Shown here in pieces: positions 1 to 8,561 of a stretch of 12,741 nucleotides of DNA. Below the pieces are notes generated by a model. That model had not been told where the DNA came from, searched no databases, and saw only the letters and a list, made by a program, of their open reading frames with translations. The translations under genes were made by a program, and so were the position numbers. Position 1 is the stretch's first letter, and every line of letters starts with the position of its first letter. The DNA is from an uncultured Eubacteriales bacterium (GTDB lineage Bacteria > Bacillota > Clostridia > UBA1381). The DNA is taken from NCBI GenBank assembly GCA_900556575.1, contig USPO01000025.1, positions 1 through 12,741 of the forward strand, written 5' to 3'.

Positions 1-3000
1 GAAACAGAAACAAATGTCAGCAGTATTCAAAACGAAAAAGAGGAGATAACGTTTACGGAATACAATGACATTGACAATAAGATGTATCAGGTTGTAGGGA
101 GAAACAGGCTTGATGCACATACGGATGCGGCACTTCCGTATCAGGATGAAAGGACTGCTCTTGAAAGCGCAAGAGATTATACGAAGGAAAAATCCGAAAG
201 AGTAAAGATGCTTACGGGAGATGAGGCACAAAATCAATGGGATTTTACCGTTGTAAAAAATCTTTCGATGGCAAAAGAGTATGGATTTATAGCTGACGGT
301 GACGGAAAGGAAACAAATCCGTTTGCCGCTCCCGATTATGTTCCGGAGTATGGTAAAAATGATGATAAATACGAGGGCGGATGGCTTCAGAATGTAAAAA
401 TGCCGTCAAGCTGGACCTCATACGGAGCATGGTGGAATAATGTAAACCCTCTTGATGAAGATACCGGAAAGGTTCAGGGAAATGTAGGCGAGGTAAACTG
501 GGTATGGGATTATCCTATCTATAACAATGTAAAAATGCCTTGGCAGGGCGGAGAACAGCCGTATAATTCGGATGACCAGTATACTCAAAGTTACGGAAAG
601 CTTAAACCCGGAGAAGCACCTGTCAAGTATAATCCTATCGGATTTTACAGAACAAGTATAAATATAAATGATATGTGCTATAATTCGGATGACAGAATAA
701 AAATATCGTTCCAGGGTGTTGAATCGGCATATTATGTATTTATAGACGGTGAGGCAATAGGATACAGTGAGGACAGTTACAGACCTCATGAGTTTGATAT
801 TACGGATTATTTAAAGGACGGTCAGGACCATGTTCTTGCAGTAAGAGTGCATAAATTCAGCGATTCGACATGGCTTGAAGATCAGGATATGATATATGAC
901 GGAGGTATATTCCGTGATGTATACTTGATTTCTTCTCCGGCGGTGGAAATAGCGGATTATAAGGTAGAAACAGATTTTGATGATACATTTACCAATGCGG
1001 ATTTGATTATAAAAAATCTAACCTTAAAGAATAATACGGATAAGGATATTCCGGCAGGCTATGAAATAGAGGTTAAGCTTTATAATAAGGAAGATTTGAA
1101 TAATGCCGTAAAGTCCGTTAAGGTAAAAACAGATAAGGATATTCCGGCAAACGGAACAGCGGTTATAGGAGAATTTAAGACAGAGGTTGAATCACCGAAG
1201 CAGTGGTCGGCAGAAAAGCCGGAGCTTTATGTAATGAGCTTGAATACAGATGAGGAAAGTACGGCACAGCTCGTAGGATTCAGAGAAATTAATTTTACAC
1301 CTCATTCTGATGATTATTCATCAAACGAAAGCTATGACAGAGTAACAATAAACGGTCAGCCGCTTTTAATGAAGGGAACGAATCGTCATGACAGCGACCC
1401 TATAACAGGAAAGTATATTTCTAAGGAAATTTATGATATTGACCTAAAGACAATGAAGCAGTTCAATATAAATACGATAAGAACATCGCACTATGCAAAT
1501 GATGAGTATTTATATTATCTTGCCGATACATACGGTTTTTATGTAATGGCGGAAACAAATGCTGAGTGTCATGCTGTGGCACAGCGTGACAGAGGTAATG
1601 CGGATGTATATCAGGATAAGCTTTTTGATATATTTAAGGACAGAACAGTAAGTTCATATCAGTCTCTTAAGAACCATTCGTCTATTGTGTCATGGTCGAT
1701 AGGAAACGAATGCGGCGGATTGAGTGACGCAAATGAACCGGTGTACTACTGGATGGCAGACTATTTCCATGCAAATGACTCAACAAGACCGGTACATTCC
1801 GAATTTGTACAAAACAGAGAACGCTTTGATATGGAAAGCAATATGTATCCGAGTGTAGAAAGGGTACAAAGCATGGCATCAACGCCGGACGCATCGGGGA
1901 GTGCGAATAAGAAAAATAAGCCGTATTTCTTATGCGAATATGTTCATGCTATGGGAAATGCTGTCGGTGATATGGACGGTTACTGGGATGCAATCCGCAG
2001 CGGAACCAATATGATTGGCGGCTGTATCTGGGATTGGGTTGACCAGTCAAGAATTGTACCGTTGTCGAGAGTAACGAGTGATGACGGCACTGCAAAGAGA
2101 ACAGATGCCAATAAAAATATTGTTCCCGAGCCGAAGGATTATTACAGTGACGGAAAATATCTTGCTCATGAGGGCATTTACGGAAAGATGAGAGAAGGCT
2201 ATTTCTTCGGTTACGGCGGTGACTGGGGAGATGAAAACTATGAGGGAAGAAATGTTTCGGCAGACGGAAAGGCTTCCGGCAGCGGTTCGGGACAGTTCTG
2301 TGTCAACGGACTTGTTTCACCGGACAGACAGCCGCAGAGTGAGCTTTATCAGGTTAAGTACATATATCAGAGCTTCCATATGAAGCAGACAACCATATAT
2401 GAGCAGAATAAGCTTGATAACGGCTGGACAACAGATGAAAATCTGAAGAACGGTCAAATAGTTGTTTATAACGAGAATAACTTCACAAACCTTGATGAGT
2501 ATGACATGGACTGGGAGCTTACCGAAAACGGAAAAGTTATAGGTAACGGAACACTTACGAATCTTCCGTCGGTTGAGCCAAAGGCTGCGGGAGCGGTTGA
2601 TATTCCGTTTAAGGATGCTGTACCGAATGAGTTAAAGCCGGGTGCGGAATACAGATTAAATGTATATATCAAGGAAAAGAATGATACATGGGCGGTAAAT
2701 GCGGGACATGAAATTGCACATGAAAGCCTTGATTTATCGGCAGATGTATTAAATGCACCGATAGTTAAGGCAGAGTCGGCGGCTGTCGGAGGAGATAATA
2801 TCAAGGTTGATGAAACAAATGATTTATTTAAGGTTTCGGGCAGCGGTTTTAGCTTTGATGTAAGCAAAAAGACAGGCTTTATGTCAAACTATGTATATAA
2901 CGGTGAAACTATAATAAAGCAGCTTTCACCTAATTATACAAGAGGAAATCATGATAATGACAGTCCTATGATTGACAATTGGCGTTATGCGGATGAGGCA

Positions 3001-6000
3001 AAGAATATTACTCCCGTTCCTAATGCAACAAGAGTTACACAGGGCAGTGACGGAAGATATGTAATAGATGTAGGAGTTAAGATAAAAGTTCCTTATGACG
3101 GTGACGAATATGCAAATGAAATAATTCGCTATACTGTGGATAAATCGGGTGCCGTAACATACAGAATATATCTCGATACAAGCGATATGCCGAATCAGAC
3201 TGCCGGAGGAAGATATTTGTTAAAGGTAGGCTCACAGCTTCAGCTTGACAAATCTTATGAGGATATTACATGGTACGGTAACGGAATAAAGACAGGGAAT
3301 GACGGAGAATACGGATATAATTATCCTGTTACCGAAAGTTACCGCGACAGAAACAGCTTTGCCGTAAAGGGTGTATACTCATCAACGGCAACGGATATGT
3401 ATTTCCCTCACTTAAAGACGCAGGAAACAGGAACTGTTGACAATGTAACGTGGGCTGTTATGAATAACGGCAAAAATGCAATTCTTGTTACGGCAAATAA
3501 GGATTACAAGGGTAAAGAAAATGATGTAAATTATACTGATAATACTCTTGAGGTATCTGCCCTTCATTACAGTGCAAAGGATATGAGAAACGGCGGATGG
3601 CATCCTTATGAAATAACATCTACTCCTTCATATTCAATGGATACCGAAAGTACATATTTTAATGTAGATCATAAGTCACTCGGTATAGGAAATACAAGCT
3701 GCGGACCGCAGGCAAGAGTAAATGCACGTCTTAATACGGGATATGTATTTGATTATGAGTATACGATAGTTCCTATGTCTGCCGAAAAGGATACAGATGC
3801 CTATGATAATGCTTCGATTTCATGGAATGCGGCTGCAGATACAGACGTTCCGGATCCGGCATTCCGTACCGAGATAGGAAATATAGGAGTAACAACACCG
3901 GAAATCGGATTGCCGAAAACTGTAACGGTAAACGGCAGTGAACAGGCGGTATCATGGAGTACAGATATTTCGGAGCTGGAAACATATGAAGAAAATACAA
4001 TTATAGGTACTGCTGCGGATGGCTCTGAAATAAGTGCAAAAATAAATGTATTCCCGGATAATATGTATTATTTCGTTGATTCGGATGACGATGATACGGT
4101 ATATAACAGAGTAAAAGAAATTTCATCTGTATTAAAGAACAGTGTAAATGACCAGCAGGAGGTAAAGGACGGCTGGGGAATATCGAGCATAAAGGGTACA
4201 GACTACGATAATGAAACAAATCAGTCCAAGGAAAAAAAGGGCGATATGTACAAAACCGGATATTACCTTATGAGCGGTAAGACCTTAAGCTATAAATTCA
4301 CATTGCCGGCAGGAAAGTATACTGTTACAGAGGGTGCTTATGAATTTTGGAACGGTAACGCAGCAAGAAATATTAAAGTTGCTGTAAAGACCGATGACGG
4401 CAGCGAGCTTGGTTCGGCAGTTATGACTATTGATTCTAAAAACGGAATTGATACGGCAAAAGCAGAAGTAAGTTTTGAATTAAGCGAAGAAACGGTTATA
4501 ACAGTGGAAACGTCTAAAAATTCCGGTGCCGACCCTGTAATGTCATGGATTGGAATTTCACAGGCACTCCCGAACGGCATTAACGCACAGGATGGAATAA
4601 AGGCATCGGTACAGAAGGCATATGCGGGAGAAACAGTTACATTAACAGGCAGCTATGCGGACGGCTCATTGTTTGTAAATGATGCGTCGGGTGCATTGGT
4701 TTCGCTTACAAAAAATGATGACGGTACATATTCATTTGTAATGCCAAATTCGGATGTATCGGTAACAGGCTTGGTAAACAGCGATACAACACTTTATGTT
4801 GTTCCGTCAAAGATTGAACGTGTAAGAGGCGGTTCGCAGACGGATAACAGAAATTATTTCATAGCAAGTGACAGGGGCTTGGGAATGACATTTGAAATTC
4901 CGTCTGTAAGCGGAAAGAATGTATCCGGAGCAAAACTTCACTTTGTAAGACAAAATACTGCCGGCGGTCAAAAGACAAATGTATATGACCAAACAGCTGA
5001 TGGATTTAAGTATGTAAACGGTTCAGGGTATATTGCACAGTACAGCGGAGGAACACAGAATGCACTTGAGCTTAACTGGACTCCGGAATTGGGTGCGGAA
5101 AAAAAGCTTATGCTTGCGTATGATGAATCGGTTTCGGCAAGTGCGGCAGGTAATGACTATTATGTGGTAGGTTCAAACAATAACGGTGCTGTTTCCGAAA
5201 AGCAGCTCCCGACAAGTGTTGAACAGCTTCCATATATTGTACTTACATTATCAAACGGCGGTTCTTCGGCAACAGCAAAACCTTCGTCAGAACCGAGTAC
5301 GGAGCCGACAGCCGAACCTTCGGGCAAAGTATGGAGCGACTATGCCGAGAACAGCTTCAGCGGAAAAGCCGGAGATTACAGCATAGTATGGAAGGTTACA
5401 AATAATGCAAATGACCGCAAGGGTGCGTCACATACTGTTGATAAAGATAATAAAACAGTAACGATTACAACAAATGAGGGAACAGAAGGCAAAGATGTTC
5501 TTTACGGTGTTACGGCAGCAATAAAGAATATTCAGCCGAATACAAAGTATACACTGAAGTTTAAGGAAAAGTCGGACATAAAGACAAAGGTAAGCCATGG
5601 TTTCTATGTAAACGGAATGACAGCCGCAACAACATCGGAACAGACAGACCCTCATTCAACAAAGGATACGGAAAACTTAGCGACAAAGAATAATAACTAT
5701 CTGCACGATTCGGCAGTAACAGATGATGATTGGCATGAAAGAACAATTGAATATGTTTCGGGCAGCGGCTTGCCGCAGGGCTATGATACATATGAGGCAA
5801 AGTTTACATTCATAATAAGAGGTGTGACGGGAAGTGTACAGATTAAGGATTTAGAAATTGTGGGAGCATCGGCACCTGAACCGACACCTACTCCGAGTCC
5901 GATTCCGGCACCGACAAAGGATCCGAATAAGGATTATACACCAAAGGTAAATACCGGAAGTGCAATAGATCCGCTTAATACCAATGAGGTGTTCCAGTAT

Positions 6001-8457
6001 CATTTTGCGGGCGGAACAGATGATTATATGAGCGGTAAGAGCGAAACCGGTAAAAAATATGATGCATATATGTGGGTTCCGAAGAATGTAACATCGGAGA
6101 ACTTACGCGGACTTGTGGCAATTAAGATGAATCTTATTGAAGTGCCGCTTGCATATTCGGTACAGCTCAAGGAATCGCTTGCAAAGCAGAATTTCGGAAT
6201 ATTATTTATAGTCGATGAAAACGACGCTGTTCCGGAGGGCTATACAGGAGACGGAAAGAATTATAAAAATATTCTTCAGGGAATGTATACATCGAAGGAT
6301 TATAAGGGTGACGATTTATTCACAGCATCAAAGTGGAAAACCTGGGACGGCAAGGATGCGGCCGATATAATGAACGATATAATGAACGGTATTGCGAAAG
6401 CATCGGGATATACCTGTGTGGCAGAGAATACACCTATAATTACAATCGGTCACAGTGCGGCATCTCCGTTCGGATACAGGAGCGGAAACTGGGCATACAA
6501 CAGAGTTATAGCACAGATTGACATGAAGAATGGTATGTGGGGTGACTGCACAGACGGTTCAAATGCCGATAATGATGCTCATGGCTTTGGTATGGTTCCG
6601 GGAATACCGTCACTTCAGCTTGCCGCACAGTATACGGAACATTCAATCGGTGCGGGACGTGACAGAAGTATCTGTGATGCACGCTACCATATCGACCATC
6701 AGAGAGCAGCAGATGAAAATCAGCTTGTTTCACATATTATAGAATGGGGTTCGGGACACTATGACTGGTCAAATAATGCAACAGACATTATGACTAAGTA
6801 TATAGATAAGGCTATTGAATACCGTCTGAACAAAAATGCCGATGGTACAGACAAAGGCTTTAAGGGCGGTTCCGAGAGCTATGTTCTTACAGACCTTACC
6901 GGTTCGGGATATTTGATGAAGCCGTTTGAAAAGGACGAAAACGGCAGCGAAAGAGCGGCTGGCTATTACCGTGATACACTTAAAGGCTGGCTTTCAAGCG
7001 GAAAGGAAAACTCGGCGGCAAGCGAAGAAGATAAGAAGTCGTCATTCTGGTACTTTGATAAGGAGCTTGCAGATGAAATAAATTCATTTACGAACTATGC
7101 AATTCCGGAATCGCCGGCGGTAAATGATACTAAGGTGTCAGGAAAAACGCATTCGGATTATGAGCCGTATATGCTTATGAAAAATCCGTCAGCTTCTGTA
7201 TATGCGGATACAAAGTATGATTTCAACAGCTATATTTCACCGTTTGCAGCGTTCAGCGGCGGAATGTCGAGATACGGCGACAACAGGTTTATAAATTATG
7301 AGAAAATGAGCAATCCGAGCGAAGGAAACGGCGACAGCAATCCGTCAGTCGGAGCAACAAACACAGGCAGTCTGAAAGGCTATGATACCGTAACGGTTGA
7401 TACATATTACATGAGCAATGTTCCGTCAATCGGTACATTAAACGGAGAAGCATATGACGGTGTCGGTGATAAGGCGGCTGTACCGGCTGATACAAAGGCA
7501 GAGGTTGTACCGCTCATAGCACCGTATGAGCTTGTTAATTCGGAACTTGTAGATATAAATACAATGGTTCGTGACGGTTCGCAGCTTGCGGATGAGGTAG
7601 CATCTGTTACAAGAAATACACTCAGATTTCATAATAACAGAGTTTACTATAATTCAGGCTGCAAGTATACAAACGAGGCAGGTTCAAGGCAGGGTGCATT
7701 CTCGATGATTTATTCACCGGAGGTAAGAGACGAGCAGGGTAATCTTGTTTCAGCCTTTAAATCAACGGGTACGGGAATGAATGTTCCTTATGTTGACGAA
7801 GGAAAGGGAGAAAATCAGAGCTTAAAGCTTTCCGGTATAGAGGATATAAATGTAAGCGGATTGAGTGAAAATCCGAGATTAAAAGTTAATTATACATCTT
7901 CGGATGCAGACCTTCAGAAATATACAGATGTATTTGTAAACTACGGACCGGCAAAGGCGGTAAGAACAGTAAATCCGACAGACGGTTCATATACATGGGA
8001 AATAGAAATACTTCTTGATGAAATTCCGGTAAATGCTAAATATCCTATTGAAGTATCGGTTGTAGCGTCGAACCTCGGAAAATGGGAAAAGGTTTCGGGT
8101 GCAACGGATGAAACGATATTTAACATTGTAAATGACGAACCGGAAAAAGAAACGAAGGCAGTATCTGTAACAATTAACAGCAGTGAATACAGCAATAATC
8201 TGCCGGCAGAGGGTACATTGACGGCTGTTAATATGACAAGAAACAGTGACGACTCATTAGAGGGCTGTGTAGTATATGCGGCATTGTATAATGAGAACAG
8301 ATTAGTAGGTGTATCTTCGGCATCGATTACGGAATTTACCGGCAGTGAAAAGCAGATTATTCTTTCACAGCCTATCGATATATCGGGTGCTGATGAAGTC
8401 AGAGTGTATGTATGGGATAATAATAAACCAAAGACAAGTGTGTTAAACATAAAATAA
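1..8457 (+). CDS. Giant multimodular GH2 beta-galactosidase / esterase-like enzyme, 5'-partial
   Basis: A secreted-type polysaccharide-degrading enzyme is inferred, removing terminal beta-galactosyl residues and probably de-esterifying the same glycan. The frame is open to base 1. Residues just before the first in-frame ATG (base 82) already align with the LacZ N-terminal region (Asn-Arg-x-x-Ala-His follows), so the true start, and any signal peptide, is upstream. Numbering from base 1, the order is: GH2 beta-galactosidase (about 55-1262), bacterial Ig-like domain (1291-1352), jelly-roll-like domain (1353-1522), small bacterial repeat domain (1524-1595), beta-sandwich (1597-1754), Ser/Pro/Glu/Thr linker, CBM4/9-like module (1777-1959), Pro/Thr linker, alpha/beta-hydrolase (about 1984-2374), unassigned region, and a C-terminal beta-domain (about 2719-2818). 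LacZ itself is 1,023 residues, so over 1,500 are additional. No dockerin, SLH domain or LPxTG motif is present at the C-terminus. Module names other than GH2 are inferred from sequence character only. Confidence 0.95.
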   Translation, partial: ETETNVSSIQNEKEEITFTEYNDIDNKMYQVVGRNRLDAHTDAALPYQDERTALESARDYTKEKSERVKMLTGDEAQNQWDFTVVKNLSMAKEYGFIADGDGKETNPFAAPDYVPEYGKNDDKYEGGWLQNVKMPSSWTSYGAWWNNVNPLDEDTGKVQGNVGEVNWVWDYPIYNNVKMPWQGGEQPYNSDDQYTQSYGKLKPGEAPVKYNPIGFYRTSININDMCYNSDDRIKISFQGVESAYYVFIDGEAIGYSEDSYRPHEFDITDYLKDGQDHVLAVRVHKFSDSTWLEDQDMIYDGGIFRDVYLISSPAVEIADYKVETDFDDTFTNADLIIKNLTLKNNTDKDIPAGYEIEVKLYNKEDLNNAVKSVKVKTDKDIPANGTAVIGEFKTEVESPKQWSAEKPELYVMSLNTDEESTAQLVGFREINFTPHSDDYSSNESYDRVTINGQPLLMKGTNRHDSDPITGKYISKEIYDIDLKTMKQFNINTIRTSHYANDEYLYYLADTYGFYVMAETNAECHAVAQRDRGNADVYQDKLFDIFKDRTVSSYQSLKNHSSIVSWSIGNECGGLSDANEPVYYWMADYFHANDSTRPVHSEFVQNRERFDMESNMYPSVERVQSMASTPDASGSANKKNKPYFLCEYVHAMGNAVGDMDGYWDAIRSGTNMIGGCIWDWVDQSRIVPLSRVTSDDGTAKRTDANKNIVPEPKDYYSDGKYLAHEGIYGKMREGYFFGYGGDWGDENYEGRNVSADGKASGSGSGQFCVNGLVSPDRQPQSELYQVKYIYQSFHMKQTTIYEQNKLDNGWTTDENLKNGQIVVYNENNFTNLDEYDMDWELTENGKVIGNGTLTNLPSVEPKAAGAVDIPFKDAVPNELKPGAEYRLNVYIKEKNDTWAVNAGHEIAHESLDLSADVLNAPIVKAESAAVGGDNIKVDETNDLFKVSGSGFSFDVSKKTGFMSNYVYNGETIIKQLSPNYTRGNHDNDSPMIDNWRYADEAKNITPVPNATRVTQGSDGRYVIDVGVKIKVPYDGDEYANEIIRYTVDKSGAVTYRIYLDTSDMPNQTAGGRYLLKVGSQLQLDKSYEDITWYGNGIKTGNDGEYGYNYPVTESYRDRNSFAVKGVYSSTATDMYFPHLKTQETGTVDNVTWAVMNNGKNAILVTANKDYKGKENDVNYTDNTLEVSALHYSAKDMRNGGWHPYEITSTPSYSMDTESTYFNVDHKSLGIGNTSCGPQARVNARLNTGYVFDYEYTIVPMSAEKDTDAYDNASISWNAAADTDVPDPAFRTEIGNIGVTTPEIGLPKTVTVNGSEQAVSWSTDISELETYEENTIIGTAADGSEISAKINVFPDNMYYFVDSDDDDTVYNRVKEISSVLKNSVNDQQEVKDGWGISSIKGTDYDNETNQSKEKKGDMYKTGYYLMSGKTLSYKFTLPAGKYTVTEGAYEFWNGNAARNIKVAVKTDDGSELGSAVMTIDSKNGIDTAKAEVSFELSEETVITVETSKNSGADPVMSWIGISQALPNGINAQDGIKASVQKAYAGETVTLTGSYADGSLFVNDASGALVSLTKNDDGTYSFVMPNSDVSVTGLVNSDTTLYVVPSKIERVRGGSQTDNRNYFIASDRGLGMTFEIPSVSGKNVSGAKLHFVRQNTAGGQKTNVYDQTADGFKYVNGSGYIAQYSGGTQNALELNWTPELGAEKKLMLAYDESVSASAAGNDYYVVGSNNNGAVSEKQLPTSVEQLPYIVLTLSNGGSSATAKPSSEPSTEPTAEPSGKVWSDYAENSFSGKAGDYSIVWKVTNNANDRKGASHTVDKDNKTVTITTNEGTEGKDVLYGVTAAIKNIQPNTKYTLKFKEKSDIKTKVSHGFYVNGMTAATTSEQTDPHSTKDTENLATKNNNYLHDSAVTDDDWHERTIEYVSGSGLPQGYDTYEAKFTFIIRGVTGSVQIKDLEIVGASAPEPTPTPSPIPAPTKDPNKDYTPKVNTGSAIDPLNTNEVFQYHFAGGTDDYMSGKSETGKKYDAYMWVPKNVTSENLRGLVAIKMNLIEVPLAYSVQLKESLAKQNFGILFIVDENDAVPEGYTGDGKNYKNILQGMYTSKDYKGDDLFTASKWKTWDGKDAADIMNDIMNGIAKASGYTCVAENTPIITIGHSAASPFGYRSGNWAYNRVIAQIDMKNGMWGDCTDGSNADNDAHGFGMVPGIPSLQLAAQYTEHSIGAGRDRSICDARYHIDHQRAADENQLVSHIIEWGSGHYDWSNNATDIMTKYIDKAIEYRLNKNADGTDKGFKGGSESYVLTDLTGSGYLMKPFEKDENGSERAAGYYRDTLKGWLSSGKENSAASEEDKKSSFWYFDKELADEINSFTNYAIPESPAVNDTKVSGKTHSDYEPYMLMKNPSASVYADTKYDFNSYISPFAAFSGGMSRYGDNRFINYEKMSNPSEGNGDSNPSVGATNTGSLKGYDTVTVDTYYMSNVPSIGTLNGEAYDGVGDKAAVPADTKAEVVPLIAPYELVNSELVDINTMVRDGSQLADEVASVTRNTLRFHNNRVYYNSGCKYTNEAGSRQGAFSMIYSPEVRDEQGNLVSAFKSTGTGMNVPYVDEGKGENQSLKLSGIEDINVSGLSENPRLKVNYTSSDADLQKYTDVFVNYGPAKAVRTVNPTDGSYTWEIEILLDEIPVNAKYPIEVSVVASNLGKWEKVSGATDETIFNIVNDEPEKETKAVSVTINSSEYSNNLPAEGTLTAVNMTRNSDDSLEGCVVYAALYNENRLVGVSSASITEFTGSEKQIILSQPIDISGADEVRVYVWDNNKPKTSVLNIK
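55..3786 (+). other. GH2 (LacZ-type) beta-galactosidase module within the giant enzyme
   Basis: All landmark residues of E. coli LacZ can be matched. Acid/base Glu is codon 570 (bases 1708-1710, in Ile-Gly-Asn-Glu-Cys-Gly). Nucleophile Glu is codon 646 (1936-1938, in Cys-Glu-Tyr-Val-His-Ala-Met-Gly-Asn). Their spacing is 76 residues, as for LacZ E461/E537. The substrate-site His pair is codons 463 and 497, spaced 34 as in LacZ H357/H391. The Mg-ligand Glu and His are codons 522 and 524, like E416/H418. The sugar-binding domain is at about 124-320, the Ig-like domain at 321-440, the TIM barrel at 447-780, a second Ig-like domain at 800-920, and the LacZ small-chain domain at 935-1262. The position matching LacZ Trp999 is Cys (codon 1234). 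An active retaining beta-galactosidase is well supported; the exact natural substrate is not. Confidence 0.93.
3871..5937 (+). other. Accessory beta-domain string and linkers (Ig-like, CBM-like) between the two catalytic modules
   Basis: Bases 3871-4056 read as a Big_4-like Ig domain, with the Val-Ser-Trp-Ser core usual behind GH2 enzymes. Bases 4057-4566 look like a jelly-roll carbohydrate-binding domain. Bases 4570-4785 resemble a bacterial repeat domain ending in the typical Asp-Gly-Thr-Tyr-Ser-Phe-Val-Met-Pro pattern. Bases 4789-5260 form another beta-sandwich. A low-complexity Ser/Pro/Glu/Thr linker (5263-5328) and a Pro/Thr linker (5876-5937) flank a CBM4/9-like module (5329-5875). Such strings usually hold catalytic modules on insoluble glycan. 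Ligands cannot be read from sequence, and the family names are impressions rather than search results. Confidence 0.55.
5950..7122 (+). other. Alpha/beta-hydrolase (carbohydrate-esterase-like) module within the giant enzyme
   Basis: The segment begins after the second linker. Its nucleophile elbow is Gly-His-Ser-Ala-Ala-Ser, with the Ser at codon 2152 (bases 6454-6456), preceded by the hydrophobic strand Pro-Ile-Ile-Thr-Ile. A candidate catalytic His is at codon 2253 (6757-6759) in Gly-Ser-Gly-His-Tyr-Asp-Trp, at the usual distance toward the C-terminal end of the fold. The acidic member is not certain; Asp residues near bases 6660-6680 are candidates. The later Phe-Trp-Tyr-Phe-Asp-Lys-Glu-Leu stretch (about 7045-7070) appears to belong to the same module. 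A carbohydrate esterase, for example acetyl or feruloyl, would fit the fusion with a galactosidase. A CE family is not assigned and the substrate is unknown. Confidence 0.6.
8155..8454 (+). other. C-terminal beta-domain of the giant enzyme
   Basis: The last ~100 residues form a compact beta-rich domain that ends in a Val-Arg-Val-Tyr-Val-Trp-Asp-Asn motif. From memory, closely similar tails occur at the ends of many large secreted Clostridia enzymes. It is neither a dockerin (no paired calcium-binding repeats) nor a sortase signal. Its role, perhaps secretion, surface association or stability, is unknown. The ~340 residues before it (7123-8154) match nothing I recognise. Confidence 0.45.
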
Positions 8458-8490
8458 GCACAGATATAAAGCGGAGAGGTTCATTTCAAG

Positions 8491-8523
8491 ATATTAGCGG
8501 GGGCTGTAGTCTCCCGCTGATAT
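8491..8523 (+). promoter_or_regulatory. Intergenic stem-loop without U-tract
   Basis: Left arm 8491-8503 pairs with right arm 8511-8523 over 13 bp with two G-U wobbles, around a 7-base loop; the inner part is GC-rich. It lies 33 bases after the giant enzyme's stop and 38 bases before the next start. An A/U-mixed stretch rather than a run of U follows, so it is a poor intrinsic terminator. It could be an attenuator, an mRNA-processing or 3'-stabilising hairpin that sets different expression of the two genes. No convincing promoter is visible between the hairpin and the next gene. Confidence 0.55.
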
Positions 8524-8561
8524 ATAAATATAGGTTTACATATGTTTCAAAGGAGGACAAC

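Noticed and set aside
82..84. ATG as the true start of the giant enzyme.
   Set aside because: The frame is open for 27 codons upstream to base 1, LacZ-like sequence already runs through this point, and no ribosome binding site or signal peptide is placed for it.
4230..4240. A7 run in the giant enzyme as a frameshift or slippage site.
   Set aside because: The zero frame continues with coherent protein for more than 4 kb and there is no stimulatory stem or alternate-frame product. The A7 run near 9086 in the next gene is similar.
7941..8450. Minus-strand frame of 169 residues opposite the giant enzyme's 3' end.
   Set aside because: It lies wholly antisense to well-supported coding sequence, with no ribosome binding site or recognisable domain. 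Other antisense frames at 418-789 and 2466-2867 are rejected for the same reason.
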